Notes under the pieces: generated by a model | What the model saw: the letters and a program-made list of their open reading frames with translations, nothing else | The model's database searches: none | What the model was told of the DNA's origin: nothing | Source of the DNA: Gammaproteobacteria bacterium | Lineage (GTDB): Bacteria; Pseudomonadota; Gammaproteobacteria; Poriferisulfidales; Poriferisulfidaceae | DNA length: 64,000 nucleotides | Assembly: GCA_028819565.1 (NCBI GenBank) | Contig: JAPPLD010000013.1 | Span: forward strand, 1 to 64,000 | Direction of reading: 5' to 3' | Program-made: the position numbers and the translations under genes | Part shown: positions 28,010-36,088 of the stretch, in pieces | Layout: each line of letters begins with the position of its first letter | How positions within the stretch are numbered: the first letter of the stretch is position 1

Positions 28010-28467
28010 CAGCGGCAGATGCGTTCGACGAAGCGATGATGCGCCAGGCCTTGGACCTGGCGGAGCAGGCGGCGAACGCAGAAGAAGTACCAGTCGGTGC
28101 AGTTGTGACACTGGAGGGTGCCGTAGTCGGTACCGGTCGCAATTGCAGCATCGAACGGAACGACCCCAGTGCGCATGCTGAGATCGTCGCATTACGCGAA
28201 GCAAGTCTGAAGGTCGGCAATTACCGCTTGCCGGGCGCCACACTGTACGTCACGCTCGAGCCTTGCCTGATGTGCGTGGGTGTGGCAGTCACGGCGCGCG
28301 TGGAGCGTCTGGTCTTCGGCGCTGCGGACCCGAAGGCGGGCTGTCTCGGAGGCGCGTACGATGCGCGTGAACTGACTTTTCTGAATCATCGCTTCGCCGT
28401 GACTTCGGGCGTGTGTGCGACGGAAAGCGGAACTTTACTCCAGAAATTTTTTCAGGCGCGTCGGTGA
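28006..28467 (+). CDS. tadA: tRNA-specific adenosine deaminase
   Basis: 153 residues. Zinc ligands and catalytic Glu are in HAE (His57, Glu59) and PCLMC (Cys87, Cys90); [12 protein letters not shown] and EVPVGAVV are typical. It makes inosine at position 34 of tRNA-Arg(ACG). I chose the GTG at 28006, which shares two bases with the guaA stop codon (GTGA); the upstream extension lies inside guaA. Confidence 0.93.
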   Translation: MTAADAFDEAMMRQALDLAEQAANAEEVPVGAVVTLEGAVVGTGRNCSIERNDPSAHAEIVALREASLKVGNYRLPGATLYVTLEPCLMCVGVAVTARVERLVFGAADPKAGCLGGAYDARELTFLNHRFAVTSGVCATESGTLLQKFFQARR

Positions 28468-28518
28468 AGATACACAAACCATCCGGTTCGGCGCACGAAG
28501 CCTATACCAAGAATTAGG

Positions 28519-28554
28519 TATAATGCGCCAGCGCTTTTTGGCTATAATGCGCCA
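28519..28554 (+). repeat. Tandem TATAATGCGCCA repeat before the ligase gene
   Basis: TATAATGCGCCA occurs at 28519-28530 and again at 28543-28554, 24 bp apart. Each contains a perfect -10 hexamer, but no good -35 is found at 16-18 bp. They could be tandem start sites or regulator sites for the operon starting at 28630. Confidence 0.55.
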
Positions 28555-28629
28555 TCAAGATTTTAGGGATATTCACGGGAAGCAGATGAGCAAAATATCC
28601 GTCTCAAACTTTCGACAAGGCTGGAATTG

Positions 28630-30486
28630 ATGGATACATTCCTCTCCCTACTGCTGGAACGAGCAAGGAAAAGTCCGGACGTCCCGGCTTTTCGAACCAA
28701 GCAAATGGGCATCTGGAATCTCACTTCCTGGTCGCAGGCTCGCGACCAAGTTTCTATCTTGGCTCAAGCGCTGGGCCAAAACGGAGTCGAAGCGGGAACC
28801 CCGGTCGGAGTCTTTGGCCCTAACGCCACCGACTTCTACTTGGGTTACCTCGCGGTCCAGAGCCTAGGAGGGATCGTAGTACCAATCGGCACGAACACAT
28901 TTGGCGAGGAGCTTGGGCAACAGGTTCACAGTGCCGACGTTGAGCACGTCTTCGCGTTCGAGCAACAGCATGTGGACGCCTTGCTGGAATGCGGGCAGAC
29001 CTGCGTGAAGAGAATTTTCTATATCAACGGGCGGGGCATGGAGAACTACACCCAGCCGGAGTTGATGTTGCTGTCGGACGCCACGGAAGGGATTGAAGCC
29101 TCGGCCGCATTTCTGGAACAGATGGAAGGGCAACGGAATCCGCAGGAAACCGCGACCATCCTGTTTACCTCCGGCACCGGCCGCTCGGAGCGTCCGGTGG
29201 AACTGTCGCATGGCGCCCTGATCGCAACGGCCCGCAGCATCGCGCGACGCGAGACGATTACCGAGAAGGACGAACTGCTGGCATACCTGCCGCTGTCGGT
29301 GTCCAGCGATTTCCTCTTCTCCTTTTCACTGGCCCTGACGACCGGCTGTACCCTGAACTGCCCGGAGAGCGATGATACGGTGCTGCAGAACATGCAGGAA
29401 ATCGGTCCGAGCGTCCTGTTCGGTCCGCCCTACGTCTACAAGTACATCTACACCCATGCTTCCAACCGGATCGAGAGTGCCCGGACGTTCGACACCAAAA
29501 TCTATAAGTCAGCCTTGCGCGCCGTCATGACGGTCGCCTCGCACCGGGCCGCCGGTCAGAAGGGATCCTTCACTGACTGGCTGCTCTTCATGTTTGCGCG
29601 CATGACCACGTTTAGCCCGTTTTGTAATATCTACGGCTTAAGTCGCTTGCGCCTGGCGCTGACCGGCGGCGACGCGATTGCACCGGACGTGTTCAATTTC
29701 TTCCGGGCGATTGGTATCGACTTGCGCGAGACGTACGGTCAGGTCGAGGGCTGCGCCTGCGTAACCATGCAATCCTCCGAAGATTGGAATTCGGATTCGG
29801 TTGGCTTGCCACTCGACGACACGGAAGTTCGCATCGAGAATGGCGAGATCTGGTTCCGCGGACCGGGACAGATGAAGGGAATCTACAAGAATCCGGAGGC
29901 AACGGCTGACAGCATCAAAGACGGCTGGGTGCGGACTCACGACGCCGGTCATCTGGATGACCAAGGGCGTCTGCACGTACACGGACAGATCGCCCGCATG
30001 GGGTCATTGAACGGTGGCGGTGCATTTGCGTCGGACATGCTGGAAACCCGTCTGCGTTCGTTCGAATACATCAAGCAGGCGATTGTCCTCGGAGACGAGC
30101 GGGACTACCCGGTCGCGGTGGTGACAGTTGACGGCACGATCACCCGGACTTGGGCAGACCGCCGCAGCCTGCGCTACACGGGTTATGCCGACCTCTCGGC
30201 TCACGCCTCGGTGCAGGAGATGATTCGCGAATACATCCAGAAAGTCAACGAGGACCTTGCCGAAGATCCAGAAACCTCGGGCATGCAATTCCGCCGCTTC
30301 GCTATCCTGAACCGCGAATTCATGGCCTCAGCCGGCGAGGTGACGCCAACCCGGAAATTGCGTTGCCACGAGATCGAGGAGAAGCACCGGGGATTGATCG
30401 ACGCGCTTTACAGCGATGCGTTGGAGTACACTTATACGGACCCGGTGGACGAGGAATCCTACACCGTGCCTTTGGGAAACGTTTGA
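28630..30486 (+). CDS. AMP-binding acyl-CoA ligase-like protein of the transporter operon
   Basis: 618 residues of the ANL (AMP-forming ligase) superfamily, long-chain acyl-CoA synthetase-like. Visible core motifs: ATILFTSGTGRSERPVELSHG (A3), YGQVEGCACV (A5), THDAGHLDDQGRLHVHG (A7) and TPTRKLR (A10 lysine). Several are degenerate: the usual TSGTTGxPKG Lys is missing, TGD is THD, and the DRxKD loop reads GQIARMG. It could activate the imported carboxylic acid, or be a regulator or sensor. It starts a + strand operon with LivG, LivH, LivM, the binding protein and LivF. The ATG at 28630 directly follows an in-frame TTG. Confidence 0.75.
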   Translation: MDTFLSLLLERARKSPDVPAFRTKQMGIWNLTSWSQARDQVSILAQALGQNGVEAGTPVGVFGPNATDFYLGYLAVQSLGGIVVPIGTNTFGEELGQQVHSADVEHVFAFEQQHVDALLECGQTCVKRIFYINGRGMENYTQPELMLLSDATEGIEASAAFLEQMEGQRNPQETATILFTSGTGRSERPVELSHGALIATARSIARRETITEKDELLAYLPLSVSSDFLFSFSLALTTGCTLNCPESDDTVLQNMQEIGPSVLFGPPYVYKYIYTHASNRIESARTFDTKIYKSALRAVMTVASHRAAGQKGSFTDWLLFMFARMTTFSPFCNIYGLSRLRLALTGGDAIAPDVFNFFRAIGIDLRETYGQVEGCACVTMQSSEDWNSDSVGLPLDDTEVRIENGEIWFRGPGQMKGIYKNPEATADSIKDGWVRTHDAGHLDDQGRLHVHGQIARMGSLNGGGAFASDMLETRLRSFEYIKQAIVLGDERDYPVAVVTVDGTITRTWADRRSLRYTGYADLSAHASVQEMIREYIQKVNEDLAEDPETSGMQFRRFAILNREFMASAGEVTPTRKLRCHEIEEKHRGLIDALYSDALEYTYTDPVDEESYTVPLGNV

Positions 30487-30487
30487 G

Positions 30488-31264
30488 ATGGCTGCTGGAA
30501 ACCCGATTCTGCAAATTGACAACATCACCTTGGCGTTCGGCGGCGTGACCGCGCTGAACGGTATCAGTTTCGATGTGGCGGAAGGCGAGATCTGCGCAGT
30601 CATCGGGCCTAACGGCGCAGGCAAGAGTTCCATGCTGAACGTCATCAACGGGGTCTATGTCCCGCAGGAAGGCCGAGTCGTCTTCAAAGGGCAGGACTGT
30701 ACCCGGATGCGCCCGCGGCAGATCGCCCAACTGGGCATGGCCCGGACATTCCAGAACATCGGGCTTTTCCAAGGTATGACCGTACTGGAGAACATCCTGA
30801 CCGGTCGCTGCATGAAAATCCGCTCCACCTGGCTCGAGCAGGGCCTGAATATTGGCCGGGCCCGGCGCGAAGAGGTGGAAAACCGCAGGGCGGTCGAGGA
30901 AGTCATCGAATTCCTGCACTTGCAGGGCATCCGTAAGACACCGGTCGGCAAGTTGCCGTATGGCCTGCAGAAGCGTGTCGAGTTGGCTCGAGCGCTGGTG
31001 GCCGAACCGACCATGCTGCTGCAGGACGAACCGATGACCGGCATGAATCTGGAAGAGAAGAAGGACATGTCTTGCTTCGCGCTTGAGATCAACCGCGAGT
31101 ACGGGACTACCATCGTTCTGATCGAGCATGACATGAGCGTGGTGATGGACATTTCCGACCACGTGGTGGTGCTGGACTATGGTGCGAAAATCGGGGACGG
31201 CACTCCGGACGAAGTCAAGAACAATCAAGATGTAATTGATGCCTATCTGGGCGTGACACACTGA
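30488..31264 (+). CDS. livG: ABC transporter ATP-binding protein, LivG type
   Basis: 258 residues. Walker A GPNGAGKSS, signature LPYGLQKRVELARAL (the usual LivG variant), Walker B MLLQDEP, then GMNLEEK and the H-loop IVLIEHDMSVVMD. It is one of the two ATPases of a branched-chain-amino-acid-family importer. It starts one base after the ligase stop. Confidence 0.92.
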   Translation: MAAGNPILQIDNITLAFGGVTALNGISFDVAEGEICAVIGPNGAGKSSMLNVINGVYVPQEGRVVFKGQDCTRMRPRQIAQLGMARTFQNIGLFQGMTVLENILTGRCMKIRSTWLEQGLNIGRARREEVENRRAVEEVIEFLHLQGIRKTPVGKLPYGLQKRVELARALVAEPTMLLQDEPMTGMNLEEKKDMSCFALEINREYGTTIVLIEHDMSVVMDISDHVVVLDYGAKIGDGTPDEVKNNQDVIDAYLGVTH

Positions 31265-31275
31265 GGGAGACGAGC

Positions 31276-32217
31276 ATGGGTTTCGACTGGGTCTTTTTCA
31301 CCGAACTGATCGTCGGTGGACTGATGTCCGGCGTTATGTACTCGCTGGTGGCAATCGGCTTCGTGTTGATCTATAAGTCTTCTGGGATTTTCAATTTCGC
31401 ACAGGGCACCATGCTGCTGTTCGCGGCATTGACTTTCGTCAAACTGACCGAGGGCGGCGTGAATTTCTGGGTGGCGCTACCCGTCTCGATGGGCACCATG
31501 GTCGTGTTCGGAATTCTCGTGGAGCGATTCATGATGCGCCCGCTGGCCAACCAGTCGTTGCTGTCGCTATTCATGGCAACGGTCGGTCTGGCGATCTTGA
31601 TCGAAGGCTTGGCTCAATACATGTGGGACTCTGCAATCCACGGTCTGCAGTTGGCGGACTTCCTGGATCTGGCGCTGCTGGATCCGGTCAATATGACGAT
31701 TTTCGTCGTTGACTACATTGAATGGCTGGACATTCTGATATCCAAATTCGACATCTTCGCCACGATCGTGGCGGGCACCATGATTTTGATATTGGCTGTC
31801 TTCTTCCAGAAGACCCGGACCGGGATGTCGCTGCGCGCTGTCTCCGACGACCATCTGGCCGCCATGGCGGTGGGTATCCCGCTGTCCCGGGTATGGGCAC
31901 TGGTGTGGGCCGTGACCGGCATCATCGCGCTGATTGCGGGCCTGCTGTGGGCTGAGCGAGTCAGCGTCTCGTTTACGCTGGTGGAGGCAGTGCTCAAGGC
32001 ACTGCCGGTGATTCTGATTGGCGGCCTGACCTCGATTCCCGGCGCCATCGTGGGTGGCCTGATCATTGGGGTCGGTGAAAAGTTGGGCGAGATCTATCTG
32101 GGTGACTTGATAGGCGTGCAGGGGATCGAAACCTGGTTCTCCTATTTCATCGCTTTGGTCTTCTTGCTGTTTAGACCATCTGGGCTGTTTGGGTTGAAAA
32201 CTATTGAAAGAGTCTAG
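31276..32217 (+). CDS. livH: ABC transporter permease, LivH type
   Basis: 313 residues with about eight hydrophobic helices. MSGVMYSLVAIGFVLIYKSSGIFNFAQG is the LivH signature; the cytoplasmic loop facing the ATPases contains RAVSDDHLAAMAVGIPLSRVW. It forms the membrane channel with LivM. It lies 11 bp after livG. Confidence 0.92.
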   Translation: MGFDWVFFTELIVGGLMSGVMYSLVAIGFVLIYKSSGIFNFAQGTMLLFAALTFVKLTEGGVNFWVALPVSMGTMVVFGILVERFMMRPLANQSLLSLFMATVGLAILIEGLAQYMWDSAIHGLQLADFLDLALLDPVNMTIFVVDYIEWLDILISKFDIFATIVAGTMILILAVFFQKTRTGMSLRAVSDDHLAAMAVGIPLSRVWALVWAVTGIIALIAGLLWAERVSVSFTLVEAVLKALPVILIGGLTSIPGAIVGGLIIGVGEKLGEIYLGDLIGVQGIETWFSYFIALVFLLFRPSGLFGLKTIERV

Positions 32218-32219
32218 CC

Positions 32220-33311
32220 ATGATTTATCGCGAAACCGGCACATTCATTACCAGCTACCTTGAGGATCGGAAGCTCTTTCCGATTCCTTTCGACAAATGG
32301 GCGATGGCCGTGTTCATGTTGTTCATGGTCTTCGTCGTGCCCTTTATCGCCAGCGATTATTGGTTAGCAGCCCACTTGATTCCGATCCTGGCCTACGGCA
32401 CTGCCGCACTCGGCCTGAACCTTCTCACTGGCATGACCGGGCAGTTGTCGCTCGGCACGGCTGGCTTCATGTGCTTTGGCGCATTCTTTACATTCAACAT
32501 CATGCTGCGCAGCCCGGAATGGATGAATTTGCCGCTGGCGATGATGTTGGCGGGTTCGGTGACCGGCGTGATCGGCATCATCTTCGGCCTACCCAGCATC
32601 CGAATCAAAGGCTTTTACCTGCTGGTGTCGACACTGGCGGCGCAGTATTTCGCGCTGTGGTTCTTCCGCTCCTATCCATACTTCCTGAACTATGCCACTG
32701 CTACGGTCACCCTGCCGGATCATCACTTTGACTTTTACGGCATTGGGGACGTTTTCGGCGTGGATATGGCTAGTTTCGAGGCCAAGTACCTGATGTCCTT
32801 AGGCGTCGTCTCCGCACTCGCGCTATTTGCCAAAAACCTGATGCGAAGTGCGACCGGACGAAACTTCATGGCGGTCCGCGACATGGACATCGCGGCGAGC
32901 GTGATCGGCATCCCGGTGATACGTACCAAGATGCTGGCATTCTTCGTCAGTTGTTTCTACTGCGGCGTGGGCGGGGCGCTGTTCTGCTACGCTTACCTGC
33001 AGGTGCTGGGGATCCGCACCTTCGAAATGAACCGCTCGTTCGAGATCCTGTTCATGGCGATTATCGGCGGGCTCGGCTCGATTGCGGGATCGTTCTATGG
33101 CACCGTCTTGGTGTACGAATTTCCGATCCTCTTTTCCTGGGCGGGCGATTACCTGTTCGGAGGAGCCTTCGATACCGCAGTGGTGGACAATGTCGCCAAG
33201 ATTACGTATGGCATCTTGATCATCGCGTTGCTGATTCGCGAGCCGGGTGGACTGGCCGCATTGTGGGCAACGGCGAAGCAAAAATTGCGAACTTGGCCGT
33301 TTCCGCACTGA
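32220..33311 (+). CDS. livM: ABC transporter permease, LivM type
   Basis: 363 residues. An N-terminal cytoplasmic tail is followed by about nine hydrophobic helices. LivM motifs: YGTAALGLNLLTGMTGQLSLGTAGF and the coupling loop RDMDIAASVIGIPVIRTKMLAFFVS. It begins two bases after the livH stop. Confidence 0.92.
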   Translation: MIYRETGTFITSYLEDRKLFPIPFDKWAMAVFMLFMVFVVPFIASDYWLAAHLIPILAYGTAALGLNLLTGMTGQLSLGTAGFMCFGAFFTFNIMLRSPEWMNLPLAMMLAGSVTGVIGIIFGLPSIRIKGFYLLVSTLAAQYFALWFFRSYPYFLNYATATVTLPDHHFDFYGIGDVFGVDMASFEAKYLMSLGVVSALALFAKNLMRSATGRNFMAVRDMDIAASVIGIPVIRTKMLAFFVSCFYCGVGGALFCYAYLQVLGIRTFEMNRSFEILFMAIIGGLGSIAGSFYGTVLVYEFPILFSWAGDYLFGGAFDTAVVDNVAKITYGILIIALLIREPGGLAALWATAKQKLRTWPFPH

Positions 33312-33418
33312 CGTGCGCCGGGACCACAAGGACAAAATCTAACCTATTGATTTTCCAGAACTACTCTCAAATCTCTCTGTGAGCACTTGCTAAAAGGGAA
33401 GTTTGGGTGTACAAAGGG

Positions 33419-33448
33419 GCTTGCTGAAAAGCAGTTAACTGCAAGCCA
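33419..33448 (+). promoter_or_regulatory. Structured leader upstream of the binding-protein gene
   Basis: GGCTTGC (33419-33425) pairs with GCAAGCC (33442-33448). A perfect 12-bp palindrome GCAGTTAACTGC (33432-33443) overlaps it, giving alternative folds. It lies about 40-65 bp before the binding-protein ATG, in a 174-bp gap. An operator or an mRNA-stabilising structure are both possible. Confidence 0.55.
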
Positions 33449-33485
33449 TAACTAAAAAGCCTCTTATAGGAGGGCAAAAGAAATT

Positions 33486-34832
33486 ATGAAAACCAAACTT
33501 TGGATAACAGGTCTCGCTATGGCCACCGCCATGTCTGCGACCGCTCCCGTGATGGCCGAAGGGGAAGTCTACATCCCCATGCCGGTCTATCGAGTGGGAC
33601 CGTACGCAACGGGTGGCACCGGCTACTTCGGTGGAATCATTGACTACTACACGTTGATGAACATGACCGAAGGCGGTGTCGGTGGTATGAAAATCATCTG
33701 GAATGAGTGTGAGACCAACTACAATGACCAAAAGGGCGTGGAGTGCTATCACCGACAGAAAGAATTCCAGGGCAAACAAGCTCTGTTCTTCGATCCTCTG
33801 TCCGTGGGTATTTCCACTTCTCTAGTCGCGCAGGGCCGTAAGGATAAGATTGCTATCATCGCAGTCAACCACGGCCGTACCGAAGGTCAGCGTGGTGACG
33901 TCTTCCCGTACTACTTCATGCCAGGTATTAACACCTATGACGAGCATTCCATCATCACTGCCTACATCGGCGAGTTGGAAGGCGGCATGGAGAATCTGGC
34001 GGGCAAGAAGATCGTCCTACTGTTCCACGGCTCCACTTATGGCCGTGAGGCAGTTGAATTCACGCACATGCTTTGCGAGAAGCATAATTGCTCATCTGAA
34101 GCGATCGAAGTTCCCCATCCGGGCAACGAGCAGACTTCACAGTGGCTGAAAATCCGCCGCTCGAAGCCTGACTACGTGGTGCTGCGCGGCTGGGGTGTGA
34201 TGAATCCGGTTGCCATGCAGACTGGTGTCCGCATGGGCTTCCCGATTTCCAACCTGATCGGCAACATTTGGAGCAACGACGATGGTGACGTGAAGCCGGC
34301 TGGCTCTTCCGCCAATGGCTACCAAGCCATTACTACGCACCCGACGGGTCGTGTGGCTAAGGTGATCGATGAGATCGTCGCAAAGCTGTATGACCAAGGT
34401 CAGGGTGACCTGGAAGACAAATCCCGTATCGGTTCCAACTACTGGAACCTCGGCGTGATGGCTGGTGTCATCCACCTGGAGGCGGTTCGTGTCGCTCAGG
34501 CTCGTTTCGGGGCTGACGTCAATTCCGCTCAGGTACGCTGGGGCTTTGAGAACCTGAACCTAGATACCGCACGCCTGACTGAGTTGGGTGCTAACGGTCT
34601 GGTTCCGGAGATCAAGACCAACTGCATGGACCATGTAGGCGGCCATCAGGCCAAGTTCATGCGTTGGGTATACGCCGAGACGAAGTGGGAAGTCGCAAGT
34701 GACTGGATTGATGGTGACGTTGAGCTTTCTCAGGCCATCATTGATGCCAAGGCAGAAAACGCAATCGAGAACGAGGGTATTACCCCGCGTGATTGCAACG
34801 ATCCTGCACAGCGCGACGATTTCGACGTCTGA
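33486..34832 (+). CDS. Periplasmic substrate-binding protein of the Liv-type ABC transporter
   Basis: 448 residues, longer than classical LivK. The N-terminal signal peptide (KTKLWITGLAMATAMSATAP) ends with VMA before EGEVYIP. The rest is a type I periplasmic binding fold (LivJ/K-like). A strong Shine-Dalgarno (AGGAGGG) precedes the ATG. Codon use is more restricted and less GC-rich than in neighbours, as in highly expressed genes. The ligand cannot be told from sequence; with an acyl-CoA-ligase-like partner, aromatic or short-chain carboxylic acids, amides or amino acids are candidates. Confidence 0.85.
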   Translation: MKTKLWITGLAMATAMSATAPVMAEGEVYIPMPVYRVGPYATGGTGYFGGIIDYYTLMNMTEGGVGGMKIIWNECETNYNDQKGVECYHRQKEFQGKQALFFDPLSVGISTSLVAQGRKDKIAIIAVNHGRTEGQRGDVFPYYFMPGINTYDEHSIITAYIGELEGGMENLAGKKIVLLFHGSTYGREAVEFTHMLCEKHNCSSEAIEVPHPGNEQTSQWLKIRRSKPDYVVLRGWGVMNPVAMQTGVRMGFPISNLIGNIWSNDDGDVKPAGSSANGYQAITTHPTGRVAKVIDEIVAKLYDQGQGDLEDKSRIGSNYWNLGVMAGVIHLEAVRVAQARFGADVNSAQVRWGFENLNLDTARLTELGANGLVPEIKTNCMDHVGGHQAKFMRWVYAETKWEVASDWIDGDVELSQAIIDAKAENAIENEGITPRDCNDPAQRDDFDV

Positions 34833-34858
34833 TCGAAACGGTATGCATTCAGAGGAAC

Positions 34859-34900
34859 GGCGGGGGGCAACCCCCGCCCGACCTCTTCCCTCTAGAGGGA
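34859..34900 (+). promoter_or_regulatory. Stem with GNRA loop plus palindrome between binding protein and livF
   Basis: GGCGGGGG (34859-34866) and CCCCCGCC (34871-34878) enclose the loop GCAA, a GNRA tetraloop. A perfect palindrome TCCCTCTAGAGGGA (34887-34900) follows. There is no T run. Placement right after the binding-protein gene suggests an mRNA 3'-end stabiliser or partial terminator that keeps the binding protein more abundant than LivF. Confidence 0.65.
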
Positions 34901-34983
34901 CGATTTGTAGAAAAGGTTGCCTCTGACGCCAAGCGTGTTCCGCTTCGCCTCAGACTCAGCCCCGCACAACTGGAGCTAGAATC

Positions 34984-35790
34984 ATGACCGATGTCTTGCT
35001 GTCCATCAACAATATCGAAGTTACCTATGCCCGCGTGATTTTGGCTTTGCGCGGCATTAGTCTGCAGGTAAAGAAGGGCGCCATCGTTTCGTTGCTGGGC
35101 GCCAATGGGGCCGGTAAGACGACAACCCTCAAGGCATGCTCCAACTTGTTGCCGGCCGAACGCGGCGAGATCAGCAAGGGTTCGATTGAGCTTCTCGGTG
35201 AAGATACCGCGGGAATGAGCGCATATGACCTGGTGAAAAGCGGTGTCTCGCAGGTGCTGGAGGGGCGACACTGCTTCTCGCATCTAACGGTGGAAGAGAA
35301 CCTGATGACAGGCGCATTCATCCACGAAGACCGTGCACAGGCGAAAAAGGATCTGGAATTGGTCTACGAATACTTTCCCCGCATCAAAGTGCGCAGGAAA
35401 AGTGAGGCTGGCTTCACCTCTGGCGGTGAGCAACAGATGGTCGCTATCGGCCGGGCTTTGATGTCTCGCCCGAAACTTATTCTGCTTGACGAACCATCCA
35501 TGGGTATTGCTCCGCAGTTGGTTGAAGAAGTGTTTGAAATCGTCCAGAACCTCAACAAGAACGAAGGAGTGAGTTTCCTAGTTGCCGAGCAGAATGCCCG
35601 GATCGCGCTCAAGTACGCGACTGAAGCCTATGTAGTTGAAAACGGACGAGTCATGCTGCGTGGTCCCTCCGAGGAACTGATGGGACGGGCGGATGTACAG
35701 GAGTTGTATTTGGGAGCTGGGACCGACGAAGGCGGCGAAAGTTTCCGCGACGTCAAGCACTACCATCGCCGGCGGCCCTCGTTCGCCTGA
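34984..35790 (+). CDS. livF: ABC transporter ATP-binding protein, LivF type
   Basis: 268 residues. Walker A GANGAGKTT, signature TSGGEQQMVAIGRAL, Walker B LILLDEPSMGIAP and the H-region FLVAEQNARIAL. It is the second ATPase of the importer. Its extra C-terminal tail is His/Arg-rich. It closes the transporter operon and is separated from the binding-protein gene by the stem-loop region. Confidence 0.92.
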   Translation: MTDVLLSINNIEVTYARVILALRGISLQVKKGAIVSLLGANGAGKTTTLKACSNLLPAERGEISKGSIELLGEDTAGMSAYDLVKSGVSQVLEGRHCFSHLTVEENLMTGAFIHEDRAQAKKDLELVYEYFPRIKVRRKSEAGFTSGGEQQMVAIGRALMSRPKLILLDEPSMGIAPQLVEEVFEIVQNLNKNEGVSFLVAEQNARIALKYATEAYVVENGRVMLRGPSEELMGRADVQELYLGAGTDEGGESFRDVKHYHRRRPSFA

Positions 35791-35834
35791 TTGGAGTCTC
35801 CTGCGTTCTGTGAGCAGGTATTTGCCGATTCTCG

Positions 35835-35864
35835 TTGGCGGAAAAGTCGAAAATGGGTTATTCT
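35835..35864 (+). promoter_or_regulatory. Possible promoter of the leuA leader
   Basis: TTGGCG (35835-35840), an 18-bp spacer and TATTCT (35859-35864). A transcript from here would begin about 16 bases before the candidate leader-peptide ATG at 35887. Confidence 0.4.
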
Positions 35865-35886
35865 AGAGGCCGTACCGACTGACACC

Positions 35887-35976
35887 ATGATGAAAAGTTC
35901 GTACGATTTCCATTCCCCCAACACGGTTGCGCACCGTGTTGCTTTGCTTCGCTCTGCTTCCCTGCTGCCGCGATAG
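35887..35976 (+). CDS. Candidate leucine-rich leader peptide of leuA
   Basis: A 29-codon frame starts MMKSSYDFH and ends VALLRSASLLPR, with four leucines in the last nine residues: TTG CTT and then CTG CTG just before the stop. It sits 112 bp upstream of leuA. Two hairpins lie on it: AACACGGT/ACCGTGTT (35920-35940), and CTGCCGC/GCGGCAG (35965-35982), which spans the stop codon. This is the arrangement expected for translation-linked control of a leucine gene. No T-run terminator follows and the Shine-Dalgarno is poor, so the call is tentative. Confidence 0.4.
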   Translation: MMKSSYDFHSPNTVAHRVALLRSASLLPR

Positions 35977-36046
35977 CGGCAGAATTACACGACTCTACAA
36001 TCGATTTGGCGCGTAAAACGCCTGAAACCAATAGTTTTGACCCAAT

Positions 36047-36065
36047 GCCCCTGCAATAGTGGGGC
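36047..36065 (+). promoter_or_regulatory. Hairpin just before leuA
   Basis: GCCCC (36047-36051) pairs with GGGGC (36061-36065). It ends 23 bases before the leuA ATG. It could take part in leader control, but the stem is short and no T run follows. Confidence 0.35.
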
Positions 36066-36088
36066 CAAAGCCAAGGGAATATCCAGAA

